A stretch of 64,000 nt of DNA from Ryuthela nishihirai (taxonomy: Eukaryota; Arthropoda; Arachnida; Araneae; Heptathelidae), in the NCBI GenBank assembly GCA_038380435.1, contig JAWZYU010000020.1:42998307-43062306 (forward strand). Direction: 5' to 3'. This document shows, piece after piece, positions 42,598-53,956 of this stretch. The position numbers and the translations under genes are program-made. The first letter of the stretch is position 1; each line of letters begins with the position of its first letter. The notes below the pieces were generated by a model. It had not been told where the DNA came from and ran no database searches. It worked only from the letters and a program-made list of their open reading frames with translations.

Positions 42598-44514
42598 TTA
42601 AAGTTCAGTAAAATGTCCTCAAGCACCGAATATTCATCTTCACTCTGACAGATGAATTTGCAGAGTTGAAGAATCAGGTCAATAATTAAATTGACAGAAA
42701 TGTTATCCTTCTTGATGTTTTTTTTTCAATGCTATTTGGTGATTGCAAAATGTTTTCTGGATTTTCGACATGTAAGAATCTTTTTGCTACTTGAGCATAA
42801 GAATTATTAAGGTCATTGCTGGTGGAAGGTGGCATTTCCATAAGGCTTTTATCTTTAGTAGAAGTGATTGTGCTATGAGTGGAAGAAGGGAGGTATTTGA
42901 TAATATGGAACTTTCCTTTGCTGGCATTGAAGTTGATGATACTAATCCTGGTTTAGAGACAAATTTTTTCCTTCTCTTTTAGAGTGGAAGGTTTGACATT
43001 TTCATTGCATGAGTGGATGTCAATAATTTTTCATTTTTTGGTTGGAACTTTTTCATTTTCTTTGTTTGTCAAAGGTGTAATGATGTTAGAATCAGAGCTT
43101 AATTCTAGCAGCGCCTGTTTGTGTGCTGCGTTCCATGTACATTCGTGTCTGTCCTGTTTTCTTTTCGCTCTGCAAGCAATTCGTTTAACTGGGCAAGCAA
43201 AATAGGTAGATGGATGGTCCCCTGAACAGTTAGGGCAGGTTGGGTTGGGTTGTTTTACCTCTGAGCGGCACTTTTTTGCACACCATGGGCTAAATGGCCA
43301 GGTCACATGGACCCCGAAGGCTCAGAGAAGGTTGGGGGAGGGTACCCACTGGAACAGCTGTTGGGAGACAGATGGTAGCCACCCGTCAAAGCCATCCAGC
43401 GTGTTCTTTAACGTGCACAGGGTATGGCTCTCCCACACACGGGGGCACGACTTAACGTCCCATCCGACGGACGGCGGCCTTTCCAAGCCCATCGGTGTCC
43501 CCTACTGACCGTGGGCAGGGCGGGGAATTTTGCGGAGATAAACCTCAACGCTGACAGAGTTAGGGCAGCAAAGCCTTTTAGAGTCACAATTTTTATAATA
43601 GTGCTGGCCAGAGCAGCGCTTGCATCTTAGTTTTCCTCGACACACCGATCCCAAATGTCCAAAACGGTTGCATTTTAAGCATAAATGCCGGTGGGAAAAA
43701 ATATGGTTTGACACGTACTCTGGATAATCCAATGTAGACAAATCTAGGCAAGGTGTCAGCATCAATTTTGAAAACAACATTATTAATGGGATTTTTTGCT
43801 ATAACAGAGTCCTTATTGTTGGGTGTGTATCGATTCATTCTTCTTACAGAAAATATGTTATATTTGTCAAGTTCTTGTAATAGAAATTCGTCAGAATTTT
43901 TGGTATTAACGCCTTCAAGAATGCCTAAGATAAAGTCATTCTGAGGAAATCTGAAAGACACTTTGGTTGACAATATTTCATTAATATTCATTAATTTTTT
44001 TAATTCCCTTTCTGAGTTCGGGAATATTATTAAGTCTCCTTTTTTTGTGAAGTGACCTTTTATAACTTTTTTGAACTGATGAAAAAAGAAATCTGTGACT
44101 TTGGTATCATCCAAGTCGCTTAGTTTTAAGTCGTTTTTATAAAATATAATTGGAGTAATATTTTCATCCTAATGTATATTGCTATCATTGTCATTTTCGG
44201 TATTTTCTTCTTCTGAAGAAGAAAGATTTGGAATTTCAGCATTTATTAATGTTTCTTTTGAAGTAGAATGTTTGTCATTATTTTGTTTTTGTTTTTTTCC
44301 TTTTTTTTCTCTTTTTTTGTTTGAGGAGATCTTGAAAAATCTCGTTATTTACCTCGATATTATTAATATCATTAAAAGACATCTTCTATGCAAGTTTGCT
44401 AGTTCCATTTTTTTTATGTTTTCCTAGTTTGTTCGTTTGTCCCTTGTCACTTGACTTAATTGGTATACCATCAGTCTCTTTTAGGTTCACATTGGGTTTT
44501 TTCCCCTTTGTCAT
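42591..44514 (-). pseudogene. I-like LINE ORF1 (nucleic-acid-binding, zinc knuckles)
   Basis: Starts MTKGKKPNVNLKETDG at 44514. A lysine-rich stretch and an acidic/serine stretch follow, then the block DDTKVTDFFFHQFKKVIKGH. Zinc knuckles come next: CLKCNRFGHLGSVCRGKLRC, CKRCSGQHYYKNC, and after a SINE-A interruption CPNCSGDHPSTYFACP. The C-terminal tail ends LLNFKV at 42591-42593. At least one frameshift (near 44290) and in-frame stops (near 44170 and 43050) disrupt it. ORF1 proteins of this group coat the LINE RNA. ORF2 begins at the overlapping stop in another frame. Confidence 0.8.
43239..43557 (-). repeat. SINE-A, 5'-truncated, inside LINE ORF1
   Basis: Perfect 11-bp TSD agttagggcag at 43228-43238 and 43558-43568. 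The copy ends at gataaacctcaacgctgac and lacks the whole tRNA head. It splits the third zinc knuckle of ORF1. Confidence 0.96.
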
Positions 44515-44663
44515 TTTTGATTTCAAAAATTTAAGCTCAAAGACTGAATAATGCAAAGATTTCCAATCAAAATTTAACAGCTTAAATAACAAAACATTCG
44601 CGGCCAACTTTGGCACATCCGATCTCGCCAAAATCCCGAATCGGAATCTCACAGTTCTCTGTA

Positions 44664-45713
44664 ACAACACCCAGACAGACAGAGATTAGTAAAACTCAAT
44701 AGTAAGATGGGGTATCATTATTATTATTACCACATTTCAAAGTAAATCCATTTGTTAGCAGTTATTTTCTGATAGTACAGGGATTTGCTGACAGATAGTT
44801 ATTAACGCGAATCATGAAATATGCCCTTCCTCAATGTAATCATTAGTTTAGTTTAATTAATTAATATTCTATTTAATTACAACAAGTAAAGGAAGATAAC
44901 TCTCACGGGAATTGGTAAACTGTGATGCAAGTCATATGCGCCATTTTGAAGCTTAAATGATCTGTGTTCCGATTCTCATCGGGTCTGGACGATATTTCAT
45001 CACTTGTTCTTTAATATTAATGAATGTTTAATTGACACTCTGTTAATTGTTATTAATTGAGTTTTCCATCGTTTGCTAATTTCCCTGTTTGCGCAAAAAC
45101 GTGATTGGTTGAAAGTCCACCAACTGATGCTGAAAATACCTTTTCGTAATAACTGTTTGAAACTTAATCAAATACGAGTAAAAGAATTTAGTAATGATTG
45201 AATGATTTATTAGATGAGTTTGTCTTTTGCTCTTTATACGATCGATATTGATAGGAATAAGGAGAAAGGAAATATTTTTTTCATTTGAAAATGCAATGGT
45301 TATAGGATGTTGATTCTTTGAACTCTACGTTCTTGCCCAAACGTTATTTTTCGACGCTCTAGTGCAATCTGGTACAAGTCAACTACAAAAAACAAATGGA
45401 AATGTTTTGCTTAGCTGATTATTTTTGGTATCACCAAGATTGTTTAATACATTGGATTATAGCTTAGAAACGGGGAAAAATGGCCTAAAATGCAGAAGAA
45501 AAATGAACAAATACAGTTCAGATACGAAGAATTCTAACCGTCTGTGGATAGTATCTTAACCCAGAACCACTCTCTTAGATCACCAGTGCCCTAACAGAGT
45601 GGTATTTTATTTCAGCATTTTTCTCCTTTTGTAATGGTCACAAGATGCTTCTGACAACTGTACTCTCATGTAACTTATCATCAGGTGGTATTGTAACATT
45701 TCCGAAATTCTGA
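44664..45713. other. AT-rich stretch, no gene seen
   Basis: About 1 kb without a recognisable gene, RNA or repeat. Confidence 0.5.
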
Positions 45714-46120
45714 AGGGACGTTGGTTGATTCAATCGGAAGCTCGCCAGGTTCGTAATCTGCATCTCTCAGGTTCGAATCCCAACTCTGGCAACGTCCAGA
45801 TTTGTCTCCGCTAAACACTCACCCTTTCCTCCGTCAGAAACGGTTACACCGATGGGTTTTGAAAGGCTCAATAATACTCAATGGACTATTGAACCTTTGA
45901 AACAGATGTTGGACAGATACATCCATATCACGTGATGTAAAGGTGTGGCTCCGTGTGCAGGAGAAACTGTGCACGTTAAAGAACACCCTGGATCACATTG
46001 ACGGGAGGCTACCATCGCTTTCCCAATAGCTATCCAAATGTGAGCCCTTAAGGTCATAGTATCCGGCCGTTTAACCCATTGTGTTCACTAAAGTAGTACT
46101 TGAAAAACTAGGGTAGAGAA
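45714..46120 (+). repeat. SINE-A, old full copy
   Basis: The head has an intact B box (caggttcgaatcccaac). The body contains an extra ~65-bp segment after ttgaaaggctca that replaces part of the consensus. The end is atttaacccattgtgttcac. Confidence 0.85.
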
Positions 46121-46198
46121 ACATGTTCTTTGGCAAGAAAGCCTTATAATTCTTTGCGAAAAGATATAAAGTCAGTTGAAAGTATGAAAATGTATATT

Positions 46199-46887
46199 AA
46201 AAACTAGAAATCACTCGGTGTCTTCGGCACTTCTTGATATCTAGCCCTTCACTTCGACATCTATTTGACCTTGAATGCGACACCTGACCTGGAACCTCTT
46301 CTCATTTCTGAGTTGCACTGCCTGAAATAGGTAAATTAAAAACTAGAAATCACTCGGTGTCTTCGACACTTCTTGATATCTAGCCCTTCACTTTGACACC
46401 TATTTGACCTTGAATGCGACACCTGACCTGGAACCTCTTCTCATTTCTGAGTTGCACTGCCTGAAATAGGTAAATTAAAAACTAGAAATCACTCGATGTC
46501 TTCAGCACTTCTTGATATCTAGCCCTTCACTTCGACACCTATTTGACCTTGAATGCGACACCTGAAATGGAACCTCTTCTCATTTCTGAGTTGCACTGCC
46601 TGAAATAGGTAAATTAGAAACAAGAAATCACTCGGTGTCTTCGGCACTTCTTGATATCTAGCCCTTCACTTCGACACCTATTTGACCTTGAATGCGACAC
46701 TTGATCTGGAACCTCTTCTCATTTCTGAGTTGCACTGCCTGAAATAGGTAAATTAAAAACTAGAAATCACTCGGTGTCTTCGGCACTTCTTGATATCTAG
46801 CCCTTCACTTCGACACCTATTTGACCTTGAATGCGACACCGGACCTGAAACCTCCTCTCATTTCTGAGTTGCACTGCCTGAAATAGT
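46199..46887. repeat. 139-bp minisatellite, 5 copies
   Basis: Unit starts at 46199, 46338, 46477, 46616 and 46755, with an exact 139-bp period and only a few differences per unit. Each unit begins aaaaactagaaatcactcgg and ends gcactgcctgaaatagg. No coding potential stands out. Diverged related words (tttgaccttgaa, cttctagcat) continue to about 47240. Confidence 0.96.
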
Positions 46888-47239
46888 TCTATTCACCAAT
46901 TTTTAGCCTCTCTGACATCGAAGGACCCACAGTTTCTAATTTTCACAACATATTCTCGATCTATGACTCTAAATACCACCCAGCCCCTAATATTTTGCTC
47001 TCTAGCATTGAAAGATCAAAATTTGACCTTTGACCTCCAGGGTTCCTCGGGATCCGAAATTTTGTAAAGTTTCCGACAGCTGCAACAGAAACACTCCCAG
47101 AAATTAAATTTCACTTTTCTAGCATACGTAGATCAAAGTGTGACCTCTATTTAACCTTGAAGGAGATATGAAATATCAAATTTTGGATTTTTCCCGATAT
47201 CTACAACCCGAATTACCCTTAGGTGCAAATTTTCAGAGC
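46888..47239. other. Flank related to the minisatellite
   Basis: Contains words resembling the 139-bp unit (aaagatcaa, tttaaccttgaagg), possibly older diverged units. No gene. Confidence 0.4.
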
Positions 47240-47290
47240 TAATAATGAATATGTGCAAACACGTGGCGCTCAGAGGTACAACAACCCCAA
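47240..47290 (+). repeat. SINE-A 3' tail fragment
   Basis: gtgcaaacacgtggcgctcagaggtacaacaacccc corresponds to the last 45 bases of SINE-A. Confidence 0.65.
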
Positions 47291-47500
47291 TAACCAGACC
47301 CCGGTATTTTACCTAGCTAGTACGGTTATGTCAAATTAATAGAAATGATTTCCTCATACCATTGGAAGAATTTCTGCAGAAAGTTGTTAAAATTATAATT
47401 GGAATAAAATTTCCATATACTTTGACTTCTCTCACTTGTTGCAGTGGACATCAGGAGAATAATTTTTCCATAAGAACTTGCGAAAAAGGCACAGTTAATA

Positions 47501-47577
47501 TACTGCTCACAAAAATTAAGGGATATTTCAAAATGAATATGAAGCGATAATATGTCCCCTAATTTTTGTGAGCAGTA
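47501..47577. mobile_element. Minimal Tc1/mariner palindromic MITE
   Basis: tactgctcacaaaaattaag (47501-) and its inverse ending at 47577 leave only about 31 bases between them. TA flanks are at each end. It is too short to be anything but a pair of terminal repeats. Confidence 0.88.
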
Positions 47578-47626
47578 TAGTTTCCCTTACACTTCAGATA
47601 AAAGAAACTGTAGGAATGTTATACAT

Positions 47627-50600
47627 GCCAGAATCATTATCATCATCCTCAAGTAGCCATGGGCTTCGGAGGTCCACCAAGACCGTGCAATTTAGTTCTC
47701 CAAGCAAGTCTGTCCTGAGCTACACCTACTGTATCTGGTCACTACACACCAATTCTAATAAGGTCCTGTTTGACATTGTCTGCCCACCGCATCCTTGGTC
47801 TCTCCTTTTTCTAAAACCTTTAGGCACACTGTTCATAACCCTATTCGCCAATCTATAATTATTCATACGGGCAACATGCCCAAACCAACAGAGTCTCTCT
47901 CTGCACAATATGCTGCTTAAAGGAGGTTGCAAACTCCTTTGCCTAACCTCATCATTAGTTACAAAGTTGAACCACCTAATGCCCAAGATGCTGCGTAAAC
48001 ATCTGGAATCAAAAGCATCTAGTTTCCTGTTATCTTGTTTACACAGCGTCCAAGTTTCACTACCATAATTAACCCTAGAAAGAACCAAACTATTATGCAG
48101 TCTAATTTTAGTCTTTATGTGTATACGCCTATTTCTCCACACTCTTCCTAGATTCTTAAAAGTCCCGGCAGCAATCCCTATTCATCTGTTAATCTCATGC
48201 CGCACATCATCATTATCTGTTACATAGCTCCCAAGAGAATTAAACTATGACACCTGCTCAAGACTGAAACCATTCAGATTAACGGAATCACAGCCTACCT
48301 GACCAATTTTCATCACTTTAGTTTTCTCTCTGTTTATAACCAAACCTACTCTAGTACCAGTTTCATCAACAGCTCGAATGAAAGAGTTCATCTCATCAAC
48401 ATCATTTGACAAAAGGGCTAAATCATCAGCATAATCTAAATCAGACATTTTCGTATCTCCAGACCATTTAAGGCCAAAATTTTCCCTTGAAGTGAATTTT
48501 GCATAATATAATCAATAACCAACCTAAAGTGAAAAGGAGACAAAATGCACCTTTGTCGAACACCAGAAGTAATGCTAAACCAATTGCTACAAGACTTACC
48601 AACTCTCACACACGACTCAGTGTTATTATAGAGAGCTTTCATTGTGTTAACTAACTTGTCTGGTATACCATATGATCTCACAATCAACCACAAATTATGA
48701 CGATCAACAGAGTCAAAAGCCTTTTTGAAATCAACAAAGTTGGCAACCAAAGGTTTCTGAAACTCTAAACTTTTCTCAGTTTTCTCAAGAATCTACCTAA
48801 GTGAAAATATGTGATCCACACAACCCCTACCACTTCTGAATCCACATTGCTCATCACGCAATTGACTGTCAACCAGATTCTAAATTCTATTAAGCACAAT
48901 CATGGAAAGAACTTTACCTGGAACAGAGAGTAGGCTGATCCCATATAGTTATCACAAGAACTGCAAACACCTTTTTTTAAAATAGGGATAACAACAGTTC
49001 TGATAAAATCTTTAGGAACCATGCCTTTATCATAAAAGATATTCAAAATTTCAGTCATCCAAGTGGTAACCGAAACATTCCCAGCTCTAAGCATTTCATC
49101 TCTAAGCATTTAAGTTCTAATTCATTCAGTAGTAATTTCATCTACCCCTGGGGATTTTTGAAGTTTAAGTTTAGAAATAGCCAAAATAACTTCAGATCGT
49201 GTTATAGGGCCAACATTAAAGCCACCAATGCATCTATCATCATTACAAACAATGGGAGTAGAACTAACCACATTGTTTAGAACATCACTGAAATGCTCAG
49301 CCCACCTAGCCATGACAGAATCCTCACCTTCTATAACCTTACATTGTTTATCCTTCAATCCCTGTATACCTGTCCGTTTTCTACCACATAAAACATTAAC
49401 TATCTGGTACAGCTCTCTGCTGTTGTGCTTTCTAACTGCTTCCTCGGCTTTGTCAGCCAAATCATCAAGCCAAAGATTCTTATCAGCAGCCAACTGATCC
49501 TTTAACGTTTATTAAGTTCTCTGTAGTGCTTTCTATTAGGACTAGTAGTTAAGGACATTCCTGCAGTTCTTTATTTCTGAAATAAGCTCAAATGCCTTAT
49601 CACTCAGGTAATTCTGTCTCCTCTGCTCCTTTTTTCCTAAAAGAGTACTGTTAATGTCCAAAAAAGCTTGTTTAAAATGATTTCCATTCTTCCTCAACTT
49701 CAGTAATAAGCATACCATGACTGTCGTAATGACTAAGTAACCTAACACGGTAAGCTTTGGCTATAACTGGGTCTTTCAGAGCTTCAGTATTAAAAATAAA
49801 TTTTTTAACCCTAGCACAACACTTTTTAAGCTTAAGTTGCAAGACACCTTTAACAAGGTAATGGTCAGATCCAATTTCAGCTCCCCTATATGCCCTGGTA
49901 TTCCTAACAGAACTAGCCCATTTGCTGTTAATTAATATATAATCAATCATATTCATATGCAGCCCATCAGGTGAAACCCATGTGTATTTATGTATGTCGC
50001 GGTGTTTGTAATAAGTGTTAGTTATTCTGAAACCATTGAGTTTACTTACCTGTAGGAGACGTTGTCCATTGACATTGCAGCTACTAATACCAAAAGGGCC
50101 TATTACTCCTCCCCAAAGGTCAGAGTCAGTAGCATCTTTGAAATTGAAGTCACCTAGAACAAGGGTAATATCTCCTTTCTTGACAGAATTCAAAATATCC
50201 TGAAGTTGTCTGTAAAACCTATCCTTCTCATCCTCATCAGAATCCTCAGTGGGGGCATAACAGCAGATAACATTCAAGTCTTTAACGCTTGTCTGAAATT
50301 TGGCTGTAAGAAACCTTTCATTAATGCACTCATATCCTAGAAGAGCATCACTAGCGTGTCTGCTGAGAAGCAGACCCACGCCTTGGTGATGCTTATTGTC
50401 GTCCCTCCCTGAAAAGAGAAATTTAAGATTATTTTTAAGAATCTGACCTTTATCTGTCCATCTGGTCTCTTGCAAGCCGAGAATATCTAAATTATAACGG
50501 TGGAATTCTTGTGTGAGAACATCAAGCGAAAAAGCTCTGTGCAGAGTCCTCACATTCCAACTACCTATGGCGAGAAAATGGTTAGTGGGATGTTTAAAGA

Positions 50601-51200
50601 AACTGTGTTTATTGAGAGAGGGAATGCCGACAATATCAAACAACCCCCTAATCGTAGACATGGGGCAAAGACCTGTTCCCCCACCACTAAAGGCTGAAGC
50701 CATCTACACTGGAAGACTTCCTTCAATGTAGAATTTGACGATGCCAATAGAAGCAATGAGATGAGGTGCCTGCGATGACTCTCTCTGGTTATCCACCAGC
50801 TGATAAACATATTCTGTGAATCTATTCACTTGGGGATGTCAACCCACAAACAAACAGAAAACACAGCAGAAGATTTTCCCTCCACAGAAGGTCACCAGTG
50901 CAGCAAAATCAGGACCCATAAATAAGCTCAGAGCCATAATTCCTTTCAAATTGATATATATGGTCAGCAGCAGGACCCTGTGTGGTTGACCACTCCTCAG
51001 CAGGGCAGAAAAAAAAAGAAAAGTAGCCATAGATGTCCAGATAAGTAGGCCACATTGATCTGGCAGCCCTCCCCTTCCGTTCACTTCCACAAGAGTATCT
51101 CTTTTGAATGGTACTAACGGTCTGCACCACGAGAAGGCGGGATCGGACATTAGGTGCTAGGCCTGGCCGGTTCTATGCATCATCACAGGAGATTGGTGCA
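47627..51200 (-). mobile_element. RTE-type LINE, near full length
   Basis: Single-ORF non-LTR retrotransposon on the minus strand. The sense 3' end near 47627-47650 is rich in atgatgat, as in RTE elements. About 500 bp precede the endonuclease ORF at the 5' side. No TSD was recognised, so the outer limits are approximate. Confidence 0.8.
47726..50703 (-). pseudogene. RTE-type LINE ORF (endonuclease and reverse transcriptase)
   Basis: The 343-residue opening frame (49672-50703) is an apurinic-type endonuclease: AIGSWNVRTL, LDILGLQETRW, VICCYAPTE, LVLGDFN and IGSDHYLV keep the usual catalytic Asn, Glu, Asp and His positions. Next come LQKSPGVDEITTE (49122-49170), FVDFKKAFDSVDRHNLW and GVRQRCILSPFHF (48436-48750), and the catalytic YADDLALLS (about 48420). 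The C-terminus has VLSRVNYGSETWTL and RLCWFGHVARM. Several frameshifts and stops split it. RTE placement is by motif pattern and the simple-repeat 3' end. Confidence 0.9.
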
Positions 51201-51956
51201 TAGCTCTCCTTCCAGTGACTATCTAACTACTATTTACAGACCATACTGTTTCTAATTTTGGAATATTGCAAAGTACACTTTCATAAGCGTATTCAACTTT
51301 TGATAAGCAAGCTTTCATAAGCAAGTTCAAACTTTCATAAGCGGGTTCCCCTTTGTGACCACATGTTGGATGAAAGTATAAGGTTCCTACCTGCAATGGG
51401 ACGCCTTAATGTAATATCTTTGGTAATTTGAGAATATAATTTGCGAATGAGAAGCTTCCAATGAAGTACGGAATGTAAAGACATTTTTATCCAAAATAGC
51501 GATTTCTAACCTCTACTCAACCTATGGAGTTTATGTTTTGCGCTGTACATTCTCATGCTACTCTAAATCTTCTGCCAAAATTCCAGGATCCTAGTCCCTA
51601 TATGTGAAGAGTTTGACGACCACATACATATTTTTATAGATATAAAAATACTTGCCGTAGAAACTTCCTAACGAGTGGTGGATTGATACGTTTATCAGGG
51701 TAGAATCTTGAATTTCATTGGCTTTTGTAATTAAACGTAAGCTACGACTGGACAAGAAACTCTTTGAGGAAGACTTGCCTCTCCATTCTTTATTTGAAAC
51801 AGAGTATAGTTCTACTCAACACTGATGTCCCATCACAGGTCAACCTAATTACGTTTACAAAGGATAGTATTTTTTTTTTCTTTTGCGCTGTTTCATTGGC
51901 CAGAAGTAAATACAAAGAAAATTAGAAGAAAAACATGACACATTTGGTGAGTTGCG
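51201..51956. other. Unassigned stretch
   Basis: No gene recognised. A small direct repeat of ctttcataagc (three times, 51279-51347) is present. Confidence 0.5.
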
Positions 51957-52298
51957 AATTGCGTTGTTTGTCTCTGAGTGGCATTTTATTCTCACACAAT
52001 GGGTTAAATGACCAGATCACAAGGACCCCAAGAGCTCAGAGAAGATTGAGAGAATGGGACCCACTGTGCTGCTGTTAGGAGGCAAATGGTACCTTCTCGT
52101 CAATGCCATCCGCTTGGTAATGGCTCTCCTGTACACGGCTTAACGTCCCATCCTACGGACGGGGCCTTCCCAAGTCAATCAGTATCCCGTTTCTCACAGA
52201 GAGCAGGATGAGGATTTAGGAGAGCTAAATCTCTAAGCTGGTCCAGGTGGGAGTGGAGCTTGGGAACTGCAGATTATGAGCCTGGCACGCTACCTGCT
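51957..52298 (-). repeat. SINE-A, diverged copy
   Basis: Starts ttgcgttgtttgtctctgagtgg and ends in the head at tgagcctggcacgctacc. Moderately diverged, with small deletions. Confidence 0.87.
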
Positions 52299-52345
52299 AA
52301 AATAAATTGATCCCAATTAAATTGAGATGCTCACTTTAAAAAAAG

Positions 52346-52668
52346 AGGGCGAGGATGGCTCAGCCAGTAGTGCGCTAGGCTCAAAATCTTCAGTTCGTAG
52401 GTTCGAGTCCCGGGCCAACGTTGAGATTTATTTCCACAAAACTCTCCGCCCTGCCCTCGGTCAGTAGGGGACACTGATGGGCTTCAGTGCTCTTGATCGA
52501 ATGGTCCAACCTTCCATATCGGCCCCTATATGTGTGTGAGAGAGCCACTCCGGGTGCACGTTAAAGAGCAAACTGGATGACCTTGACCGGAGGTTACCAT
52601 CTATCTCCAAACAGTTGTCCAGTGGGTCCCCTCCCCTAACCTTCCCTGAGCCCTCGGGGTCCTTATAG
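52346..52668 (+). repeat. SINE-A, diverged, 3'-truncated
   Basis: The head has clear A and B boxes (ggatggctcagccagtag, ggttcgagtcccggg). The body runs to gccctcggggtccttatag, where an unrelated sequence begins. Confidence 0.88.
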
Positions 52669-52756
52669 ACTCAGGTTACCGAGGAGGAGAAAAGATACTT
52701 CTTCCTGGCTTCTTCTGCGTTCAGACTTGATGTGGTTCTGATGATCAGGCTTCGAT

Positions 52757-52884
52757 CAGGATGTGTCCTTGGTAAAGTATTTGTATGTTGTATGAGAAAC
52801 CAGGAGAAGCCTAACATAACTTCTGAATATCTCCGTCTTTTGTTTTGTACAACATACAAACACTTACCCAAGGACATATCCTGA
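52757..52884. mobile_element. Unclassified MITE, copy 1
   Basis: Terminal inverted repeats of about 37 bp: tcaggatgtgtccttggtaa on the left and tcaggatatgtccttgggta read from the right. The middle is about 55 bp. A related copy lies at 53438-53531 in opposite orientation. Confidence 0.75.
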
Positions 52885-53255
52885 TGGGTTGCTTTACCTG
52901 TCAGTGACACTTTTTTTTGCCCACAATAGGTACAATGGTCCGGTCACAAGGACCCTGAGGCTCAGAGGATTTGAGAGATTGGAGGGAGAGGACATACTGT
53001 ACAGCTGTTATAGGAGACAGATGGTAGAATCTCGTCAAATCCATCCAGCTTGTTCTTTAACGTGCACAGGGTATGGCTCTCCCGCACAAGGCGCCATGGC
53101 TTTAGGTCCTACCAACGGATGGTGGCCTTTTCAAGGCCATCGGTGTCCCCTGCTGACGTAGGGAAAGGGGAGGTTTTGCGGAGATAAATCTCAGCATTGG
53201 TCCAGGTGAACATGGCTCGAACCAGCTCAAACTTGGGAACTGCATATTACGAGTC
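52885..53255 (-). repeat. SINE-A, diverged, between two MITE copies
   Basis: From ggttgctttacctgtcagtg to a disordered head near 53250, where ctcgaacc has a small insertion. It starts exactly at the MITE end. Confidence 0.82.
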
Positions 53256-53437
53256 CCGACCAGGAAGAGATATTGGCCAGAAATGAGTTTTCTTAGAAAG
53301 GCCCCTTTAGCTAAGATTTGTGTGTGGCTAGGCGGGGTAGGCGCAATTCTATAGAGCATTCCTCTGTAGAGTTGCGAGATCTTAGTAGAGGGTGGAAACT
53401 GTATATTTTTATTATTTTAAAAAGAGGAAGAAGATAC

Positions 53438-53531
53438 CTTTCTACACAAAGGACGGAGATACCCAGAAGCTATGTTAGTCTTGTCCTGGTTTCTCATACA
53501 ACATACAAACACTTACCCAAGGACATATCCC
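53438..53531. mobile_element. Unclassified MITE, copy 2 (partial)
   Basis: ctatgttagtcttgtcctgg, ttctcatacaacatacaaac and acttacccaaggacatatcc are the inverse of the left part of copy 1. The other terminus is not seen. Confidence 0.75.
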
Positions 53532-53572
53532 ACTGGTCTTAGGAGTCAGGTATAGTCAGGTATATACCACTA

Positions 53573-53756
53573 GATCAGGTAGAGCTCTTTCATGAAAATA
53601 TTTTAGTAACTTTAGTTCTGTATGAGGGACAAGATCAGATAGAGCTCTTTCATGAAAATATTTTAGTAACTTTAGTTCTGTATGAGGGACAAGATCAGGT
53701 AGAGCTCTTTCATGAAAATATTTTAGTAACTTTAGTTCTATATGAGGGACAAGATA
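53573..53756. repeat. 60-bp minisatellite, 3 copies
   Basis: Exact 60-bp period (agagctctttcatgaaaata at 53581, 53641 and 53701). Because 60 is a multiple of three, the minus strand reads as a 20-residue repeat, but no gene context supports coding. Confidence 0.94.
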
Positions 53757-53956
53757 TACAACAGAGCCAAAAAGTTGTAAAAGGGGGTCAAAAGACTGGA
53801 TTTCCAATGAAGTATAAACTTTTTACCTACGTTTTACAGGTCTTCAAAATATTTCTTGAAAAATGCGTGAAATTTGAATAAATTTAATAATTTTTGCCTC
53901 TCTTATCCTTTCTAGCATTCTTAAAGAGGCGGCGGGGGGGGGGGGGGGACAAGATT
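53757..53956 (+). mobile_element. hAT-like repeat 'C' with long G run
   Basis: Contains gactggatttccaatgaag, ggtcttcaaaatatttcttg and tctagcattcttaaagagg, then a run of about 16 G with one C. Same block order as other 'C' copies; it follows the minisatellite directly. Confidence 0.7.

Larger units (their letters stand above)
38300..44648 (-). mobile_element. Full-length I-like LINE with 15-bp TSD
   Basis: The element is bounded by a perfect 15-bp direct repeat, tcacagttctctgta, at 38285-38299 and 44649-44663. The sense 3' end is a short trinucleotide tail (complement of tagtagtagtag) adjoining the left repeat. It carries ORF1 and ORF2 on the minus strand and two nested SINE-A copies. Without them it is about 5.6 kb, a normal size for an intact non-LTR element with two ORFs. 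Frame damage shows it is not active, but the clean TSD says it has not been truncated since insertion. Confidence 0.9.

Noticed and set aside
43239..43260. ggttgggttggg-type tails taken as telomeric repeat seeds
   Set aside because: Arthropod telomeres are usually TTAGG, and these runs are short and always at SINE-A 3' ends, so they are SINE tails.
38300..51200. An endogenous virus or LTR retrotransposon as the source of the reverse transcriptase regions
   Set aside because: There are no LTRs, protease, integrase or envelope. The endonuclease-RT order, the RNase H placement and the TSD/tail structure are those of non-LTR LINEs.
53556..53807. Frame with a 20-residue repeat (LVPHTELKLLKYFHERALPD)
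   Set aside because: It is the 60-bp minisatellite read in a lucky frame. Three units do not imply coding, and the flanks belong to a TE.
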